NCBI GenBank assembly: GCA_017871115.1 | Contig: JAFCIZ010000005.1 | Span: 5,387,501-5,451,500 of the forward strand | From: Cunninghamella blakesleeana | Taxonomy: Eukaryota; Mucoromycota; Mucoromycetes; Mucorales; Cunninghamellaceae | Direction of reading: 5' to 3' | Length of the DNA stretch: 64,000 nucleotides | Part shown: piece after piece, positions 14,916 through 29,270 of the stretch | How positions within the stretch are numbered: position 1 is the stretch's first letter | Layout of the letters: each line of letters begins with the position of its first letter | Notes under the pieces: generated by a model | Told to the model about the DNA's origin: nothing | Database searches by the model: none | Seen by the model: the letters and a program-made list of their open reading frames with translations, nothing else | Translations under genes and position numbers: made by a program

Positions 14916-15562
14916 ACCATTTAGATTTTTTTTACGTATCTTTTCATATTATTATTTTTTAAAAATAAAATAAATGTTACATTAATATGTATATTATATA
15001 TAATTAAAAAAATATAAAAAGGAAAGAAAGGGAGGGTACCTATTAAACTTTAAATCTTTCAAAGTTTAAGAGTTACCCATCCTAAATACTTTTATTTCTT
15101 TCACGTTTTATTTTAATAAATATTTTAAAATTATTGATGAAAGCACTTGAACTTAGTACATAAAACGTACTTTTTTTTTTAAAAAAAAAATAAGTAAATA
15201 TACATGATTTTGAATAGAAAAGAAAAAAAGAAAAATTCATCCATTTTATTAATTAATATAAGGATAAAAATAAATATATAATAGACAAAAATAAATACAA
15301 AATCTAAAGAAATATATAAAGATATGTGATCAGAGTATATATAAGGTGAATAATAATAAAATAAATGGAAATAAATAAAGTAAATAAATAGATAGTATAT
15401 ATAAATATATAGATAAAATAAATAATAAATAAATAAATGAATATACTAATATATATATAATATAATAAAATAAAATAAAATATAATATAATATTATGGTA
15501 TATATATAATTTTGTTGTTGTTTTGTTTTTATACAAATAATATATATATATATATATACCAA
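14916..15562. other. Convergent intergenic region, APC4 / kinesin
   Basis: 647 bases between 3' ends. It holds a perfect T10A10 self-complementary tract at 15171-15190 and dense ATA/TAA low-complexity sequence. Nothing coding. Confidence 0.55.
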
Positions 15563-18500
15563 TTAATTATAAGCATAAGTTCCACTCATCACGCTCGAAG
15601 AACGACTGGGAGAATCCCAACGTTGATGAAGTTCATCCATACTACTAATACTATGTCGATAAGTCATTTTAGCACTTGAAGCTCTAGTAGGTGTTTGAGA
15701 TAATCGATCAAAAACATTATTATTAACACTTCCTGTAGATGAAACACGTTCCATATTAGCACCATGTGTTGATATAGAGGAAGATCCCATAGAAGGATGA
15801 TGAGCAAAAGTTGAAACAGAGGAAGGGCGTCTTAAAGGTGTGGTTGATCTTTGTTGCTGCTGTTGATATTGATGTTGTTGATGAATTACAGAAGCCGATA
15901 TACGTGGTGATACCTGCATATCTTTATGGTGGTGATAAGGAGGAGGGGACATGATATCAGATGGTGGTGCTGGTGGGCCTCCTGCATGTATATTATGTCT
16001 AGGTGTTGCAGTGCTTGCATTGGTTCCCATTAAGGATAATTCTCTTAATGAAGCTCTTCGTCGTGTAGGTACAGGTGGTTGTTGTAAAGAAAAGGCTCGT
16101 TTACGTAAAGTGATACTTCCATTACTATTTTGAGAAGAGGAATGAGTAGAACCTTGATGTGAAGAGGATAAATCTGATTGAATAGAAGAGCGACGTAAAT
16201 GGCTACTACGAATAGAAGAGGTAGATGATTCACGATCAGCTGTAGCATATCTTGCAAATTCTGCTGGATTAAGCATAGATATAGATAATGGTGAATCAGA
16301 TCGATGTTGTTGTTGTTGTTGTAAAGACATACGTTTTTGAATCATGTTAAAGAATCGATCAGGGGATGGAGTTGTTTCACGACTAACAAAAGCACCTTTA
16401 TCCGTTAATGAAGCAGGTGGTTTAAGTCCATTATTATTGACGATACTACTGCTACTCATATTAATATGAATATTATTATTGTTATTATAATTGGCATTGT
16501 TGTTATTGCCATTATTGGCATTGTTCAATAGACCAGGTCGAATGGGTGGACCATTAGATGCTGATCCAAATGTACTTGCTGAATCTGGTGATATTAATGG
16601 TGATAATAAGTTTGTTTCATCACTACTATTTCCTCCAAGAGATGATCCTACTGGTGAAACATTGTTACTATGCGAACTGATTTGATAGTATTCTGTTGAT
16701 CCAGGTTCTGGTGTAGTAATTAATCCACGCAATCCATCTTCATAAATTTTATCAAATATAGTATTTCCACTGTTGATATATTCCTCAATTTTAACATCAA
16801 TAGCACTATCCTTTTCATCGTCACTTGTCATATTACTACCGCCATTGATTTTTTCTTCTAGTTTACGTATGCGTTGTTCATTATCTACTGTTGTTGCAAT
16901 AGCTGCTCGTTTCATCACTATAAGGGTACGGCGTAAATCGTGCACAGTACGTTCTAAATTTTGCATCGTTACTTGACGATTACATTCGCTGGTTCGGATA
17001 TTAACAATATCATCAACTAATCCTTCAGCAATACGTCTGCATTCATCTCCTTCTAATGATTTAAGAATTTTAATGGTCATATCATAAACAACTTCGGGTG
17101 CAGCATTAGCAGGTACATTGAATTGCTCTTCCCAAGTATCCATATCGGTCCATTCGTCTTGAGGCCCACCAATTGCAGCTGCAGTAGCATCACTAATGAT
17201 TTCATCAGCAAAAGTAACGCGTTTTTCAGGTGCATGATGTTTTTGAGATAAATTATCTACTGAATCATCCATCATTTCACCAGCAGCATCTGATTGTAAA
17301 GCACGAATACGAGCAGATAAGTAAGAAATTTCAGCTGAAATCATATCAATACGTTCATCCATAAATTCAATACCCATTGTATCCATTGGTTGGCCGCAAA
17401 GTTCAGAATTTTCTTTTTCAAGAATGTAAATTTGTTTACGTTCTTCCACTAATTCTAACTTTTCAGTTGCTAACCGTTCACGTTTAAAGAGTAATTGTTC
17501 CATTTCCACAATAGCTTGTTTACCTTGAATCAATTGGTAAAGGGCACGATCCAAAAGTTCCTTTTTGCGAGCTGAGCGAATATGTACAGGAATAGGATTC
17601 TTTCTACGACGTCTACCAGTAGCTGATGATGCTGAAGTAGAAGAGCGAACTGAGAATCCACCACGAGCCATAATAGCAAAACTACCACCTAAGGCTTTGG
17701 ATACTTTTGTAAGTAATTTATCATCAAGAACACCACCTTCACGAACAGCCTTCTTAAGAACGTTGGTCAATTGTTTAAGTTGATTATTATTCATAAGGAC
17801 TTCTTCATTTCTGCGTTTTAAAGTTAATTTTTGAGCTTCGTGTTCACGTTCTAATCGCTTTCTGGCTTGATTGGCTTCAGCATTTAATCGCTGTAATTGA
17901 TGGATTTTGCGATCTTGAAGCGTCATTTGTTCTCTTACACGTTCAGCTTCTTGTTTCATACGTTTCACCATACGTTTCTTTTCCATTTTAAGTGTTTCGA
18001 CATTAACACGTAATGATCTTAACAAGGTATCATTTTGATTTCTGGTGGCTTGCATTGTCATGGTTGTTTGAGAATACTTCCTTCTGAGATCTTGAATCTC
18101 ATTAAGTAGATTTTTCATTTTATTTTCGTAGGCATGTCTTATTTCAATAAGTTGTTGCTTTTCACGTAATTGATTTCCATTATCAGATGTAGCATTAGCA
18201 GAAGCAAATCCAGATTTTGTACGAGCAATGGTATCGTTTTTTTCTTTTTGTAAATTGGCTAATTTAGATTCTAAATCGTTGATCTTTTCATCAAATTTAC
18301 GACGCATGAAATTATATTCTGTTTCAGATTTTTCAAGATGAGATACCAATTCTTCTTTAACGCGAATATCAGATTGAATTTGATGTAGCATACGTACTAA
18401 TTGTGGATTGTGTTTGTTGTCACCTTGGGCGCTGTTGCATTCACGTTTCATATCACTGGAAGGAATACTATCATTATCATGATTGTTATACTTGTCATCC

Positions 18501-21500
18501 TCTGGTAATTTATGAGATTTTACACCATCTTCCCAAGAAGGTACGGCCTAAATAAAATAGTAAAAAAAAGGAAGAAAGAATAAAAAAAATTTGAGTATTT
18601 AGTTCGATTATGATATACTTTTTTTTTTTTTAATTACCAAAGCTTCAATTTCATCGAAAAGCCCATCACTACTATGTCCATCTGGAGATGGTGAAGTGAT
18701 AGAATGACTTTCATCATGTCCTGTATAGTTGAAATCATCTTTATATAATTTGGCAGCAGATTCTTCGAATGACTAAAAAAGAAATTTTTTTTTTTGTTAG
18801 CTCTATATACATTAATTATATTACATTGTAATGTATTGTACTATTGTTTATTGCCATACTTTTAGTTCTTCTTCCCATTGTTCGGTAGTGTCTTCAAGCG
18901 GCTACAATTATTTTTATAATAATAAATAAAATAAATACAAATAAATGTCAGTATATGCATGATAAGGCAAATAAACAAATGAAATGTGTCCTTTTTTATT
19001 TACCTTGACGAGTTCTAATACTTGCATCCCTTTCTGAATTTCTTCACGTGCTTTTGCAATGCTATTTTTAACATCATTACGGATATCATCATTTTCATGA
19101 TTTTCATCTACATAGTTTTCATAATCGGACGAATCTTCTTCTGAATAGTTTTTTAATTTTGTACGCATAGAATGATGGGTAGCCATAACACGACGTGATC
19201 TCCCATTTCTGCGATTGGTTGTACTGCTTGAAGAAGTGACTAAAGGACGACGACGACGACGGTTGGATTTACGATTTGTGCGATCACTGTATTCTTGTAC
19301 TGGTTTTGAATGAGATATATTTGATGATGATAATTTTAATGAATTATTATTAAATAAAGAGGAAGGTGGCATAGCCTTTGCATTTTCTAAAAATGTAAGT
19401 CTATCTTTGGTATCAGCCAATTCATTTGTTAAATCTTGAATTGTTTTTTGATATTGAGTTATAATAGGGTGAGATTGTATACGACTATTATTTGATAAAG
19501 GCTCTAATAAAGATTGTTGTGATTGCTGTGATTGCTGTAGTTGTTGACTGTTTGCTATATCGTAGCTGGATCTTCTTGATAAGGGAACTTGTGCATCTAC
19601 TTGTTCTTCATATTTTAAAAATTCACTAAGTTCACGTTCCATTACCATTGTATCACGTTCACTTGTCACCTGTACTAAAGTACTAGACAATTCTTGAATA
19701 CGATCTCTTAATCTGACAACTTCATTTCTAAGCGCACGATTTTCATCCATAGCCATATAAGAGCCATTATTACTTCTTGCCCCAATTCCACTTGCACCTT
19801 CTGCACGTAAACTAGCAATTTCCATACGGAGACGAGTCACCTGAGCACGTAATTGATTGATTTCAATAGAGTTACCAGCAAAATCTTGATTGATAACCAC
19901 ACGATTTTTAATGTTTCGAGCACGGTTTGCATATTTCAATGTATTAAGTGTTTCCATAAAATTTGAATCGGCTGGTGAAACACATGCTAACATAAGTGTT
20001 TGGCTATTACCCCCTAAAGAATCTTGTAACAGACGAGTCAATTTACTATCACGATAAGGAATATGAGATGCTCTCCTTTGTTCATCACCAAGTGCAGAAA
20101 TAACATTTCCAAGGGCCAATAATCCAGAATTAATAGCAATACCTTCTTTAGCTCGATCTCCCTGTGCATTAGTACGTTTTAACTAAATAGCATAAATAAC
20201 ATAAATAAAATAAATATCATAAATGAATATAAATATAAATATAAATTAATTTTGATTAAGGGTTCTTTTTTTAATTTATTAAATTATTAATGTTATTTTT
20301 ATATTTTTATATTTTAATAATTATATATTTATTACCCGTTCAGAACCTGCAAGATCAACAAAGTGAAATTTACTTGTCAAGGATTGAGTATCTTCTAAAT
20401 CAGGGCGTTTTTGTTTAAGGATGACGGAAAAGATGGCATGAGATCGAGAGGAAACTGTGTTCATTTCTGTAGACCCAGTTGTACGACATAAAGAGCCTTT
20501 TGCTAAATAGCTGTTTAAAAAAAAAAAAAAAATCGGGCGATTAATTAAATAGGGAAGAGCAATATTTTTTTATATATAGATGTTTTTTTTATAATTGATA
20601 ATTGTGTATTTTAATATAAGCATATATTTTACCCAAGTAATTCTTCAGGAGTAGAACATAATTCTTCTTTTACTCCACTCCAGTAAATATTTCCAGCAAT
20701 ATCTTCACGGATTGTCACTTCCGCTGGAGCTGTCCCCGTAGCACCACTTTTACGTTTTTGAGTATGATAAGGATTCAATAAATCAATCAATTCTTCGTTG
20801 TATAATTCTAAAAATGACACATATACTTCATAATCAAATCCAGGAATTGTTCCCATTCGTTCTTGTAAGGTTTGATATAACTGGAGGATACATCGTGGTA
20901 CAATACCTATTAGTTTATCCAAAAAAAAAAATAAAAAAAAAATAAAGTTCAGTCTTTTTGGAACGGGTAATCTGTTATAAACTATATATTTTTTTTCCTT
21001 TTTTTCTCTTTTTTTTCCTTTACCTTCCTGTTCAGCGTTGACACTATTTTCTAAACTAGTACCCATGGAATATGTTTTACCACTAGATGTTTGGCTAGAA
21101 TAATAATAAAACAAAACCATAATGATAAAATATGTAAATATAAACTATAAAACTATAATTTTATCGGAACATCAAAAACATTCTATTTTAATTTTACCCA
21201 TAAGCCAGAATAGTTGCATTAAATCTAATATATAATTATAACAAAAAGAATATATAAATAAATAAGTAAACAAATGAAAAAGGTGATCAAAAATGCTTAT
21301 TATTATTTTCTTTATATATTAAAACATTTATCGTTTTTTTTTACCCATCCATAAACTTTTCTAATAGTGGTTTTGCTGCTGAGTTAAAAACCTGTTGCTG
21401 TGAAGCGTTTGAATCAAAGACATAATCAAAAGTAAACGATTTATCTGTTCCTATTAATATTTGTGGTTCATCCGGAATAAACGATAAGCACTCTGTACAA

Positions 21501-21736
21501 TTACTAAGTTGTTCTTTTCCTGATAAAGGCCTGACACGGAGACCAACTCTGTTTAAAATATTAATAATATTATATATATGCACTTAATAAAACCATTGAA
21601 TATTATATTATTATTATTTAAAATATATTTTATCTCCAGAATTATAATAATAATAATAATAAAATAATAAAATCAAAATAAAAACATATAAGCTATTCCA
21701 TTTTTCTTTGAATTACCTCACTGCTGTTGAGGCCAT
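15563..21736 (-). CDS. Kinesin-4 family motor protein
   Basis: Large microtubule motor of 1703 residues in ten exons: 21717-21736, 21345-21548, 21198-21224, 21024-21094, 20633-20906, 20336-20510, 19004-20182, 18860-18901, 18638-18772, 15563-18547. The motor domain occupies about residues 1-355, with [12 protein letters not shown]-loop GQTSSGKT, switch I NTVSSRSH, switch II DLAGSE and [13 protein letters not shown] after the neck. [17 protein letters not shown] and the NRVVINQD exit favour kinesin-4 (KIF4/KIF21 group) over other classes. Coiled coils run through about 365-470 and 715-1080. The last 440 residues or so are disordered, rich in Ser, Asn, Gln and Pro, with several Arg-Arg-x-Ser patches. 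No WD40 repeats (as in KIF21) are present. Likely roles are spindle midzone or cortical microtubule length control. Family is secure, subfamily moderately so. Confidence 0.92.
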
Positions 21737-22065
21737 AGATCAATTATAAATTATTTAAGTATATTAATATATATGAATATAAATTATAAATATAAAAAAG
21801 GTATAAAGAAAATTATAATGAAAAGTGAGAAAGAAAAAAAAATTAATGAGAGAAAGAAAGAGATATAAAAAAAGACAAAGGGGAAATTTTAAAAAAAATT
21901 CGCTCAAAGAAAAATTAAACCCCAGCCGTGTAACCAGCCATAGCTATAATATTCATTAAAAAGTTTGATTTTTTATAAATGATTTTTTTAAATGATTTTT
22001 TTATAATAAATTAATAATACAAACAATAATAATAGTAGTAATAAAAATAATAAATGGATCAAAAA
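21737..22065. promoter_or_regulatory. Kinesin 5' region / PNPOx-like gene 3' flank
   Basis: 329 bases between the kinesin start and the next gene's stop, both on the minus strand. A less AT-rich patch (CCCAGCCGTGTAACCAGCC) lies at about 21921-21939, some 185 bases upstream of the kinesin ATG. It could belong to the promoter; no known element is recognised. Confidence 0.4.
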
Positions 22066-23160
22066 TTAAGGGTTTAATTCTTGAACGGACCATTGATTAT
22101 TTTTAACGGAATATGTGTAAAGCTAAAAAGTAAAAAAAAAAAATAGATAAAATATATGATATATATGGTAAAATGCATTAATTTATAGTAATTTATACTT
22201 TTATAAATTAGAATATGTGTCTCATTTTTTATACTTACAGTATTCATGGCTGGAAAAGAATTATAATCAAAGTGTTCTACTTCGGTAATTTTGTATATAA
22301 GTAAACAAAAATTATCCATAGCAATATCGTGAACTATCTTGAGTTTATTATCATATTGTTTACTACTATTAAACATTCCTCCATAACCAGATGGCTGATT
22401 TTTTGTTGTTTCATCAAAATAATCTAACGATTGACAAGAAAAGGCTGTGCGGTTTGCTCTAGTATCACCATGAGATGGCCAAGTATAAGTTGCTCTTCCT
22501 TTATTTGTAAGCCCTTTCCATTGTTTTTTTCTTTCATTTTCCCAATAATCAGACGCTGGTAGGTTATTATTTATTGGTCGTGGAGGAGGAAATCGAGTTA
22601 CTTGCATAGGTGAGGATGAAATATAAAACTTTCCTTTCATTTTATAATACTCTTTTGTTTTCGGCATGGTCCTAATATATATATATATATATATATAATA
22701 AAATTTAATTAATAAAGTTTATACTATTATTTTTTAATAAATATTGTTATTATTGTTATTGTTATTGTTAATATTACCAGCATAGTCGAGCGTTTGGATC
22801 AGATTTAATATCACCCATTAAAGTATCATTAAGCGCAATATGAAAAACAAGGAATCTATTGTCATCTTCAATGAACGATTGAAACTGTATACAGTGCATT
22901 GATACATCACCAGAACGTTTTATATTAGATAGGGATAAAAACACTATGTTTAAAAAATAAATATATAAATATATAAATATAATATAAATACTAAGAACCT
23001 GTTATATTGTATTACAAAAATATATTAAAGTTGTACCGGGATCATCAGTATTTGAAAAATTTTTATTATAACTTTTCTTTAATAATGCATGCCAAGGTGG
23101 AATTATATTAGCAGTTAAAACTGGGGACGTTGGTGAAGTGGGTGATGCCAATGAAGACAT
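22066..23160 (-). CDS. PNPOx-like (Alr4036-type) FMN-binding split-barrel protein
   Basis: Predicted FMN-binding protein of the pyridoxamine 5'-phosphate oxidase-like superfamily, Alr4036 group. Exons 23037-23160, 22778-22943, 22239-22671 and 22066-22122 give 259 residues. Supporting text: PPWHALLKKS at the start, RLVFHIA-like strand (DNRFLVFHIALNDTLMG), ARLCWTMPKTKEYYKMKGK which parallels the family's CWYFPKTREQFR segment, YTWPSHGDTRANR, NFCLLIYKITEVEHFDY and the closing W with ELNP. The final 19-codon exon was chosen because phase 0 restores the family's terminal W and P; the uninterrupted reading through the intron is hydrophobic noise. Whether it oxidises pyridoxamine phosphate is unknown, and most members of this subgroup are uncharacterised. 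It shares a 187-base promoter with SIN3. Confidence 0.85.
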
Positions 23161-23347
23161 AATTTTTCTAGCCTATTTTTTAAAAAAGAAAGAAAAAAAA
23201 AAGGGGAAAGAAAAATTAGGTTAATCTTTTTTTTATAAAAATATGTTTATTTTTTTAAAGACCGTCTTGATCATAATATTTTTTTCCTCTTGCTCCGATT
23301 TTTTTTCCTTCTTCCTCATTATTTTTTCTTCCAACATTCAAAAAGAA
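23161..23347. promoter_or_regulatory. Short bidirectional promoter, PNPOx-like / SIN3
   Basis: Only 187 bases separate the two start codons, so the promoters must overlap or the leaders be very short. The sequence is purine-rich on one side and T/C-rich on the other (TTTTTTCCTCTTGCTCC region). No canonical TATA box is evident. Confidence 0.6.
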
Positions 23348-26300
23348 TGACCTCTTCACCAGTAGAGAACAAACCTAATATTAAGTAAATAAGCTAACGA
23401 AATACAATATCTTTAATATTTTTTTAAAAAATAAAAAGGTACCTATACCTTTTTGTTATTATTTTATTTACTTTTTTTTTTTAATATTTTTATTATTTAT
23501 TGGCAATAAAATAGTTCTATCGTTCCTGCAATACCTACTTCATCCATAAATAATAGTGAGGGCGCTTCCGTACAAACGAATTCAAGTTCAAAAGGAACCA
23601 CGTCTATATCGAAAGCACCTTATCAGCTACCACCTTTAACAATTAGTAATATTACCAATCCACTCTCTTCAGGTTATGCTTTAGGTTCTACCTCTTCTAA
23701 ATCAAGAAACGATCATAATTATAGAAACTCAACAACTGTTTCACCACAATCACCTTTCAATAATGGTAATACAGGACAACGTTCAATACCAGAACCTATA
23801 TCAAACAATGGCAGTCCGAATTATAATGATTCAACAACACAGAGGTCACCTATCTTTTCAACTATTCCCACGCGTTCTACACTTTCCTCCTATAATACTA
23901 ACAATACTAATAATAATACTCTTGATAAAGAAAATCATAATAATAATAATAACCTACCACCACCACCAACACCTTCTTCTGATAACTCCACTTCAAATGG
24001 TTGTCGGCCTTTAAATGTGAAAGATGCTCTTTCTTATTTGGATCAGGTAAAAATTCGTTTTGGTGATCGTCCTGAAGTATATAACCAGTTTCTTGATATT
24101 ATGAAAGATTTTAAAAGTCAAACGTAAGCCTATGCAAATTGCTAAATATATAAAATAGTGAAGAAAATAACTGAGCAACATGGTAATAAAATGATAATAC
24201 TGATTATAATAATAATAATAATAATGTATAAAACTTAGAATCGATACTCCTGGTGTAATTGAACGTGTGTCAACATTATTTCATGGGCATCCTAATCTTA
24301 CATCTGGTTTTAATGCCTTTTTGCCACCTGGGTATAATATATCTACCGACCCCCATAATCCAGATTTAATTCGTGTGACAACTCCTACTGGAACTATGAC
24401 TACTTCAACAACGGCAGCAACAACTAATCAAAATAATACCAATAATATATATAATTCACAGCCTCATCGTCTACCTCATCCTCTATTAAATAAACCACTA
24501 CATTCAAATTCAATTTATCATAGTTCTAACTATCATACTCCTCCCCCTCCCCCTCCCCATCCTCCATTAACATCAGGTGTTCCTCTTCCTCTTCCTCTAC
24601 CTCCTCATTCTGTACATCAGCCTCATCAATATTCTCATTCAATATACCAATATCAAACGCAGCAACCATTATCGGTACTTAATGAAACGAATAATGTGGT
24701 TGATGATAGAAAAATATCAAATAATAGTAATAGTATGTCTCCATTGCATCATCATCAGCACCATCAGCAACATCAATATCATACACAATATCAATATTCA
24801 CAACAACAACATAATGCTAATACTGATACAAATAACAATAATAGTTCACAAATAAAACAGTATTACAATCAACAACCTACTAATGAATTACAAAACTCTC
24901 AACAACCTCCCTTGTCTAATCAATCATCATCGCCCTCATGTCCGCCTCGATCTGTTAATAATAAATCACCCGTTAAAGGAAAACGACCTACAGTGGATTT
25001 TAATAATGCTATAAATTATGTGAATAAAATTAAAGTCAGTATCAAAATAAGAGCCATAAATGTGATTTAAAATTGCGTATACATATATATATATATATAT
25101 ATATTCATACTCATTCTTTTAACTTTTCATTTGTATAATGCTATTTATTTATAATTATAATATTATATATATATTAACAGAATAGGTTTGCTGAAGACTC
25201 TGACATTTACAAACAATTTTTAGAACTCTTGCAAACATATCAAAAGGAAGAGCATAAAATAGAAGAAGTTTATTCTCAAGTACAACAACTATTCGTTGGT
25301 CATCCCGATTTATTAGAAGAATTTCAACAATTTTTACCCGAAGTTACAGAAAGTAATTTTATTTTGAAGAGACTAATATGGCTTGAATTGAAATGTTATT
25401 AATTCATTATTTTTATTTTATTTTTTTAATAATTAAAAGTTGGTCATAGTAACAAGCGACCATTGTCATATACGTCAACTTTAACATCACCATTGCCAGC
25501 CGGAAAAAAGAAACGTCAAGGGGTAATACTTAATATATATAACAATCGCTACTTTTTAGCAAAAAATTTGAATTACTGACATGCACACACGCATATGTAT
25601 ATATTTATCTATTATTTTTGTATATATTTATATAAATAGTTGAAACGAAATAAGAATAATATGGATTCAAACAATTTTGATGACAACATTAATAGTAATA
25701 ATAATGATAAATATACGAAACGAAGTGGCTACTCATCAATCCATCAAGGATTTGATCCTAATAACCCAATGGTATCAAGTGAAGAAATTGAATTATTTGA
25801 TCACATCAACAAACATATTGGCAACAAACCATCCTATGAAGTATTTTTAAAATTATTAAACCTTTATTCACAAAATATCATTGAGTTGGAAGAATTAGTT
25901 AAACGGGTAGATGTGTTTTTAGGAAACAAACCCGAATTAATGGTTTGGTTCAAAGCGGTGATCGGGTATGAGCACTCTTCTACAGCTTCTTCTACAATTG
26001 AAAGGCCTAATACACCTGTTATTCCAAAGCCTGACCTTGTGCGATGTGAAACTGTCAGTGATAGTCCAAGCTATAGGCGTGTTCCAAAAGAGGTATATTT
26101 ATTGATGTATATTCTTTTGTTTTTTATCTACTTATTTATTTTATTAAAAAATAAATAATATTAAAACTACTTTTTTTTTTCTAAACTGTTTTTATAGTGG
26201 GAATATCAGCCTTGCTCTGGTAGAGACAGCTTATGTTGGGAAGTATTAAATGATAAATATGCATCTCATCCTATTTGGGCAAGCGAAGATAGCGCTTTTG

Positions 26301-28075
26301 CTACAGCAAAGAAAAACCCTTATGAAGAAGCTATGCATCGTTGTGAAGAAGAAAGGTAAATTATAAATATGGAAACGTATATATATATATATATATATTT
26401 ATATAAAGTATTACTACCTTGGTATTAATATATATTTATATACTATTACTATTATGTAGATATGAATATGATGTAAATATTGAAGCTAATTTACATACAA
26501 TTGCATTCTTGGAGCCTATTATTAAAGATTTAGAAAATTTGACAGTAGAGGAACAAGAGCGCTATACTTTTCCCTCAGGACTTGGTGGTCAAACAATGTC
26601 CATTTATGAACGTGCTCTGAAAAAAATCTATGGCCCTGAACGTGGCCCTGAAGTCATTCAAATGCTTTATGCTGAACCTGCTCGCGCTGTACCAATTATT
26701 ATGAAACGTTTGAAGCAGAAAGATGAAGAATGGACAAAAGGGCAGGTAAAAGAGTCAAAATAAATAAGTTAAAACAAAATAGAAATATTTATATATATAT
26801 ATATATAATTTATGAAAATGCTCATATATATACTTATGTATTTATTTAGAGGGAATGGAATAAAATATGGAGAGAAATGGATGAAAAGAATTATTATAAA
26901 TCTTTAGATTATCAAGGTTTAACATTTAAATCAAGTGAAAGAAAGACTGTAACCAATCGGTATCTTATTAATGAAATTGAATCACTCTACCGACATGATG
27001 AAGATGATGATGATATTAATGAAAAAGCGCGCTCTACCGCAAAAAATCATGAACAAAGTGTACTTCCATCAAAAAGTAAAATGGAAATTCCCCATTTATC
27101 TTATCAAATTAGCGATGATGTTGAAATAATCGACGATATCTTCTTTCTTATTTGCTCATACATGGAACACCAAAATGGATTTAGTTCGAATGATAAAGAA
27201 AGAGTACAATCTTTCTTTAAATCCTTCGTACCTACCTTTTTCAGCGTGAAACATGATTTAGTACTATTAAACAAAGATAGTCATGATCATAAACAGCAAC
27301 AACAACAGCAATACTCTTCAAAAAGCAATAAAATAGATAAAAATGATGAAGACAATGACGATGAAAATAAAACACCAATTTCCTCCTCTTCAGATGACTA
27401 CATAGATGAAGATCAGCAAATATCGCTGCAAAAAAAGCAACAAAAATCAAAGCAGTCTAATTCACAATCACCATCAATAATTCGTACTAACGCCACAAAC
27501 ACTTTAGATACAAAAGAAAATTCATTTAATGTCAATTTAGAAAAAGGAGAGGAAGAAGAAGATATAAAGACAAATGAAAAAGAAACTATCTCTGATAAAA
27601 TGGAAATCACTGATAATGAACTGAAGGATTCAACAAAAACAGTATTATCGGAAAAGAAAAAGCATTCTACAGTGCAACTTTTAGAAACAGCATCAGAAAT
27701 GACTACACCAAAATTCTGTAATAGAATCATTAATACTTTATACGGCAATTCGTATTTTTACTGCTTTTTAAGGTTATTCGAGGTAATTTAGATGTACACG
27801 CACACACACACACACATATATATATAAATACTAAAATATCAAATCCTTTTTTAACTTAAAATCTATTTATATGTACTATATAGACGATTTATAATAGATT
27901 ATCTAAAATGAAACTCATTAGCGAAAACATTATGAAAAATCCAAATCTTTATTCAACAAACAAAACTGCTGAAAAACTAGGATTAAAGAGTAACCGTTTT
28001 GAAGGTATATTATAATAATAATAATAATTGACATGATACTGATTATTACAATTTATTCATCTTAAAATTATATAA

Positions 28076-28119
<44 letters not shown>

Positions 28120-29270
28120 ATATATTTATACATCATATTATACAATTTTTTTAGATGTGGATTTATCACAAGGAAATTATAAAGCATTATTAGAACAGAT
28201 AGATCGTTACTTTGATTCTGATATGGATGCAGCTACCTTTGAAGAAACAACTCGCTATCTTTTTACAACAGAAGCTTATGTTCTATTTAATATTGACAAA
28301 TTGATTCAAACGATTATAAAGCAGGTAATACAAACACATATACATACACATGTATATATATTTGTAGATGGAAAGAAAAAAAAAATTAAAACCTAATAAA
28401 CAGTGATTTTTAATTATACTTATTATTATTATTTATATATTAAAATATTTAGATTCAAACTTTAGCAACTGATGAAAAATCTGTGGATCTATTAACGTTG
28501 TACCAAGATAACCAGCGCACTGCCAATAATTTTATTTATAATTCTTTATCTGTGTATCGTACTCATGCTGAAAATATTATTGGTTATGGTGAACATTTCT
28601 TTAGAATTAGTTATGTAAGTTTATTAAAGTAAATATAATAGTCATAATGAAAGTATTGATCATCGTATATTTATATCTCCACTTTTCCTACTACATTTTA
28701 TTTTATTAAAAAAAAATATAAATAGAACAAGAAAAATCATCAGCTTTTAATGTTTTTATTGGATTATGATGAGGATATACCTGATCAAGAGGAAGCCTAT
28801 GAGGATTATCTAAAAAATATGATGACTTGGAAAGTAGTACAGAATACAAAGCTTGGTGCAACACGACCATCATTTCTAAAAAGGTGCGTATTAATAAAAT
28901 GAAATATAAAAAAAATGACTTTTAAAAAAATTAAAAATAACACATATACTTATCATCATATATATTTAATATTTTAAGAAATCTGCAAATAAGACGTAAT
29001 CAACTGGATGACGTGATGGTAGATAATAAGCTACATTACATGATCCATCATGAAAACTATCGATTATCCTATCAACCTAATACTGAATATTTTTTTTACC
29101 GACCTATTCCTTTAACAACAACATCAAATGATAAAAACAATAATAAGAATGTATCATTAGCAAGTAGCGAGTGGGAACGATTGTTATATTTAAAGAAAAA
29201 AATGGATAAACGAAATGAATTAGAAAAAATGGAAATAGATGCAAGACAATTATTAATTGGCATAAAATGA
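23348..29270 (+). CDS. SIN3: SIN3 transcriptional corepressor
   Basis: Scaffold of the Rpd3/Sin3 histone deacetylase complex. Fourteen exons keep frame: 23348-23385, 23515-24123, 24239-25034, 25181-25352, 25440-25522, 25640-26092, 26198-26355, 26460-26745, 26850-27782, 27884-28004, 28155-28324, 28453-28614, 28726-28883, 28979-29270, for 1476 residues. PAH1 begins near residue 175 ([19 protein letters not shown]), PAH2 near 467 ([14 protein letters not shown] then [17 protein letters not shown]) and PAH3 near 609 ([20 protein letters not shown]). The HDAC-interaction domain follows ([39 protein letters not shown]), then the Sin3 C-terminal domain. Between PAH1 and PAH2 is a His/Gln/Pro/Asn-rich linker. 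Exon 9 carries a long acidic Ser/Lys insert. All three PAH modules are split by or sit beside introns. Call is secure. Confidence 0.95.

Noticed and set aside
15951..17783. Several plus-strand ORFs across the kinesin tail
   Set aside because: Antisense to a 995-codon exon with clear coiled-coil and motor context; no family features of their own.
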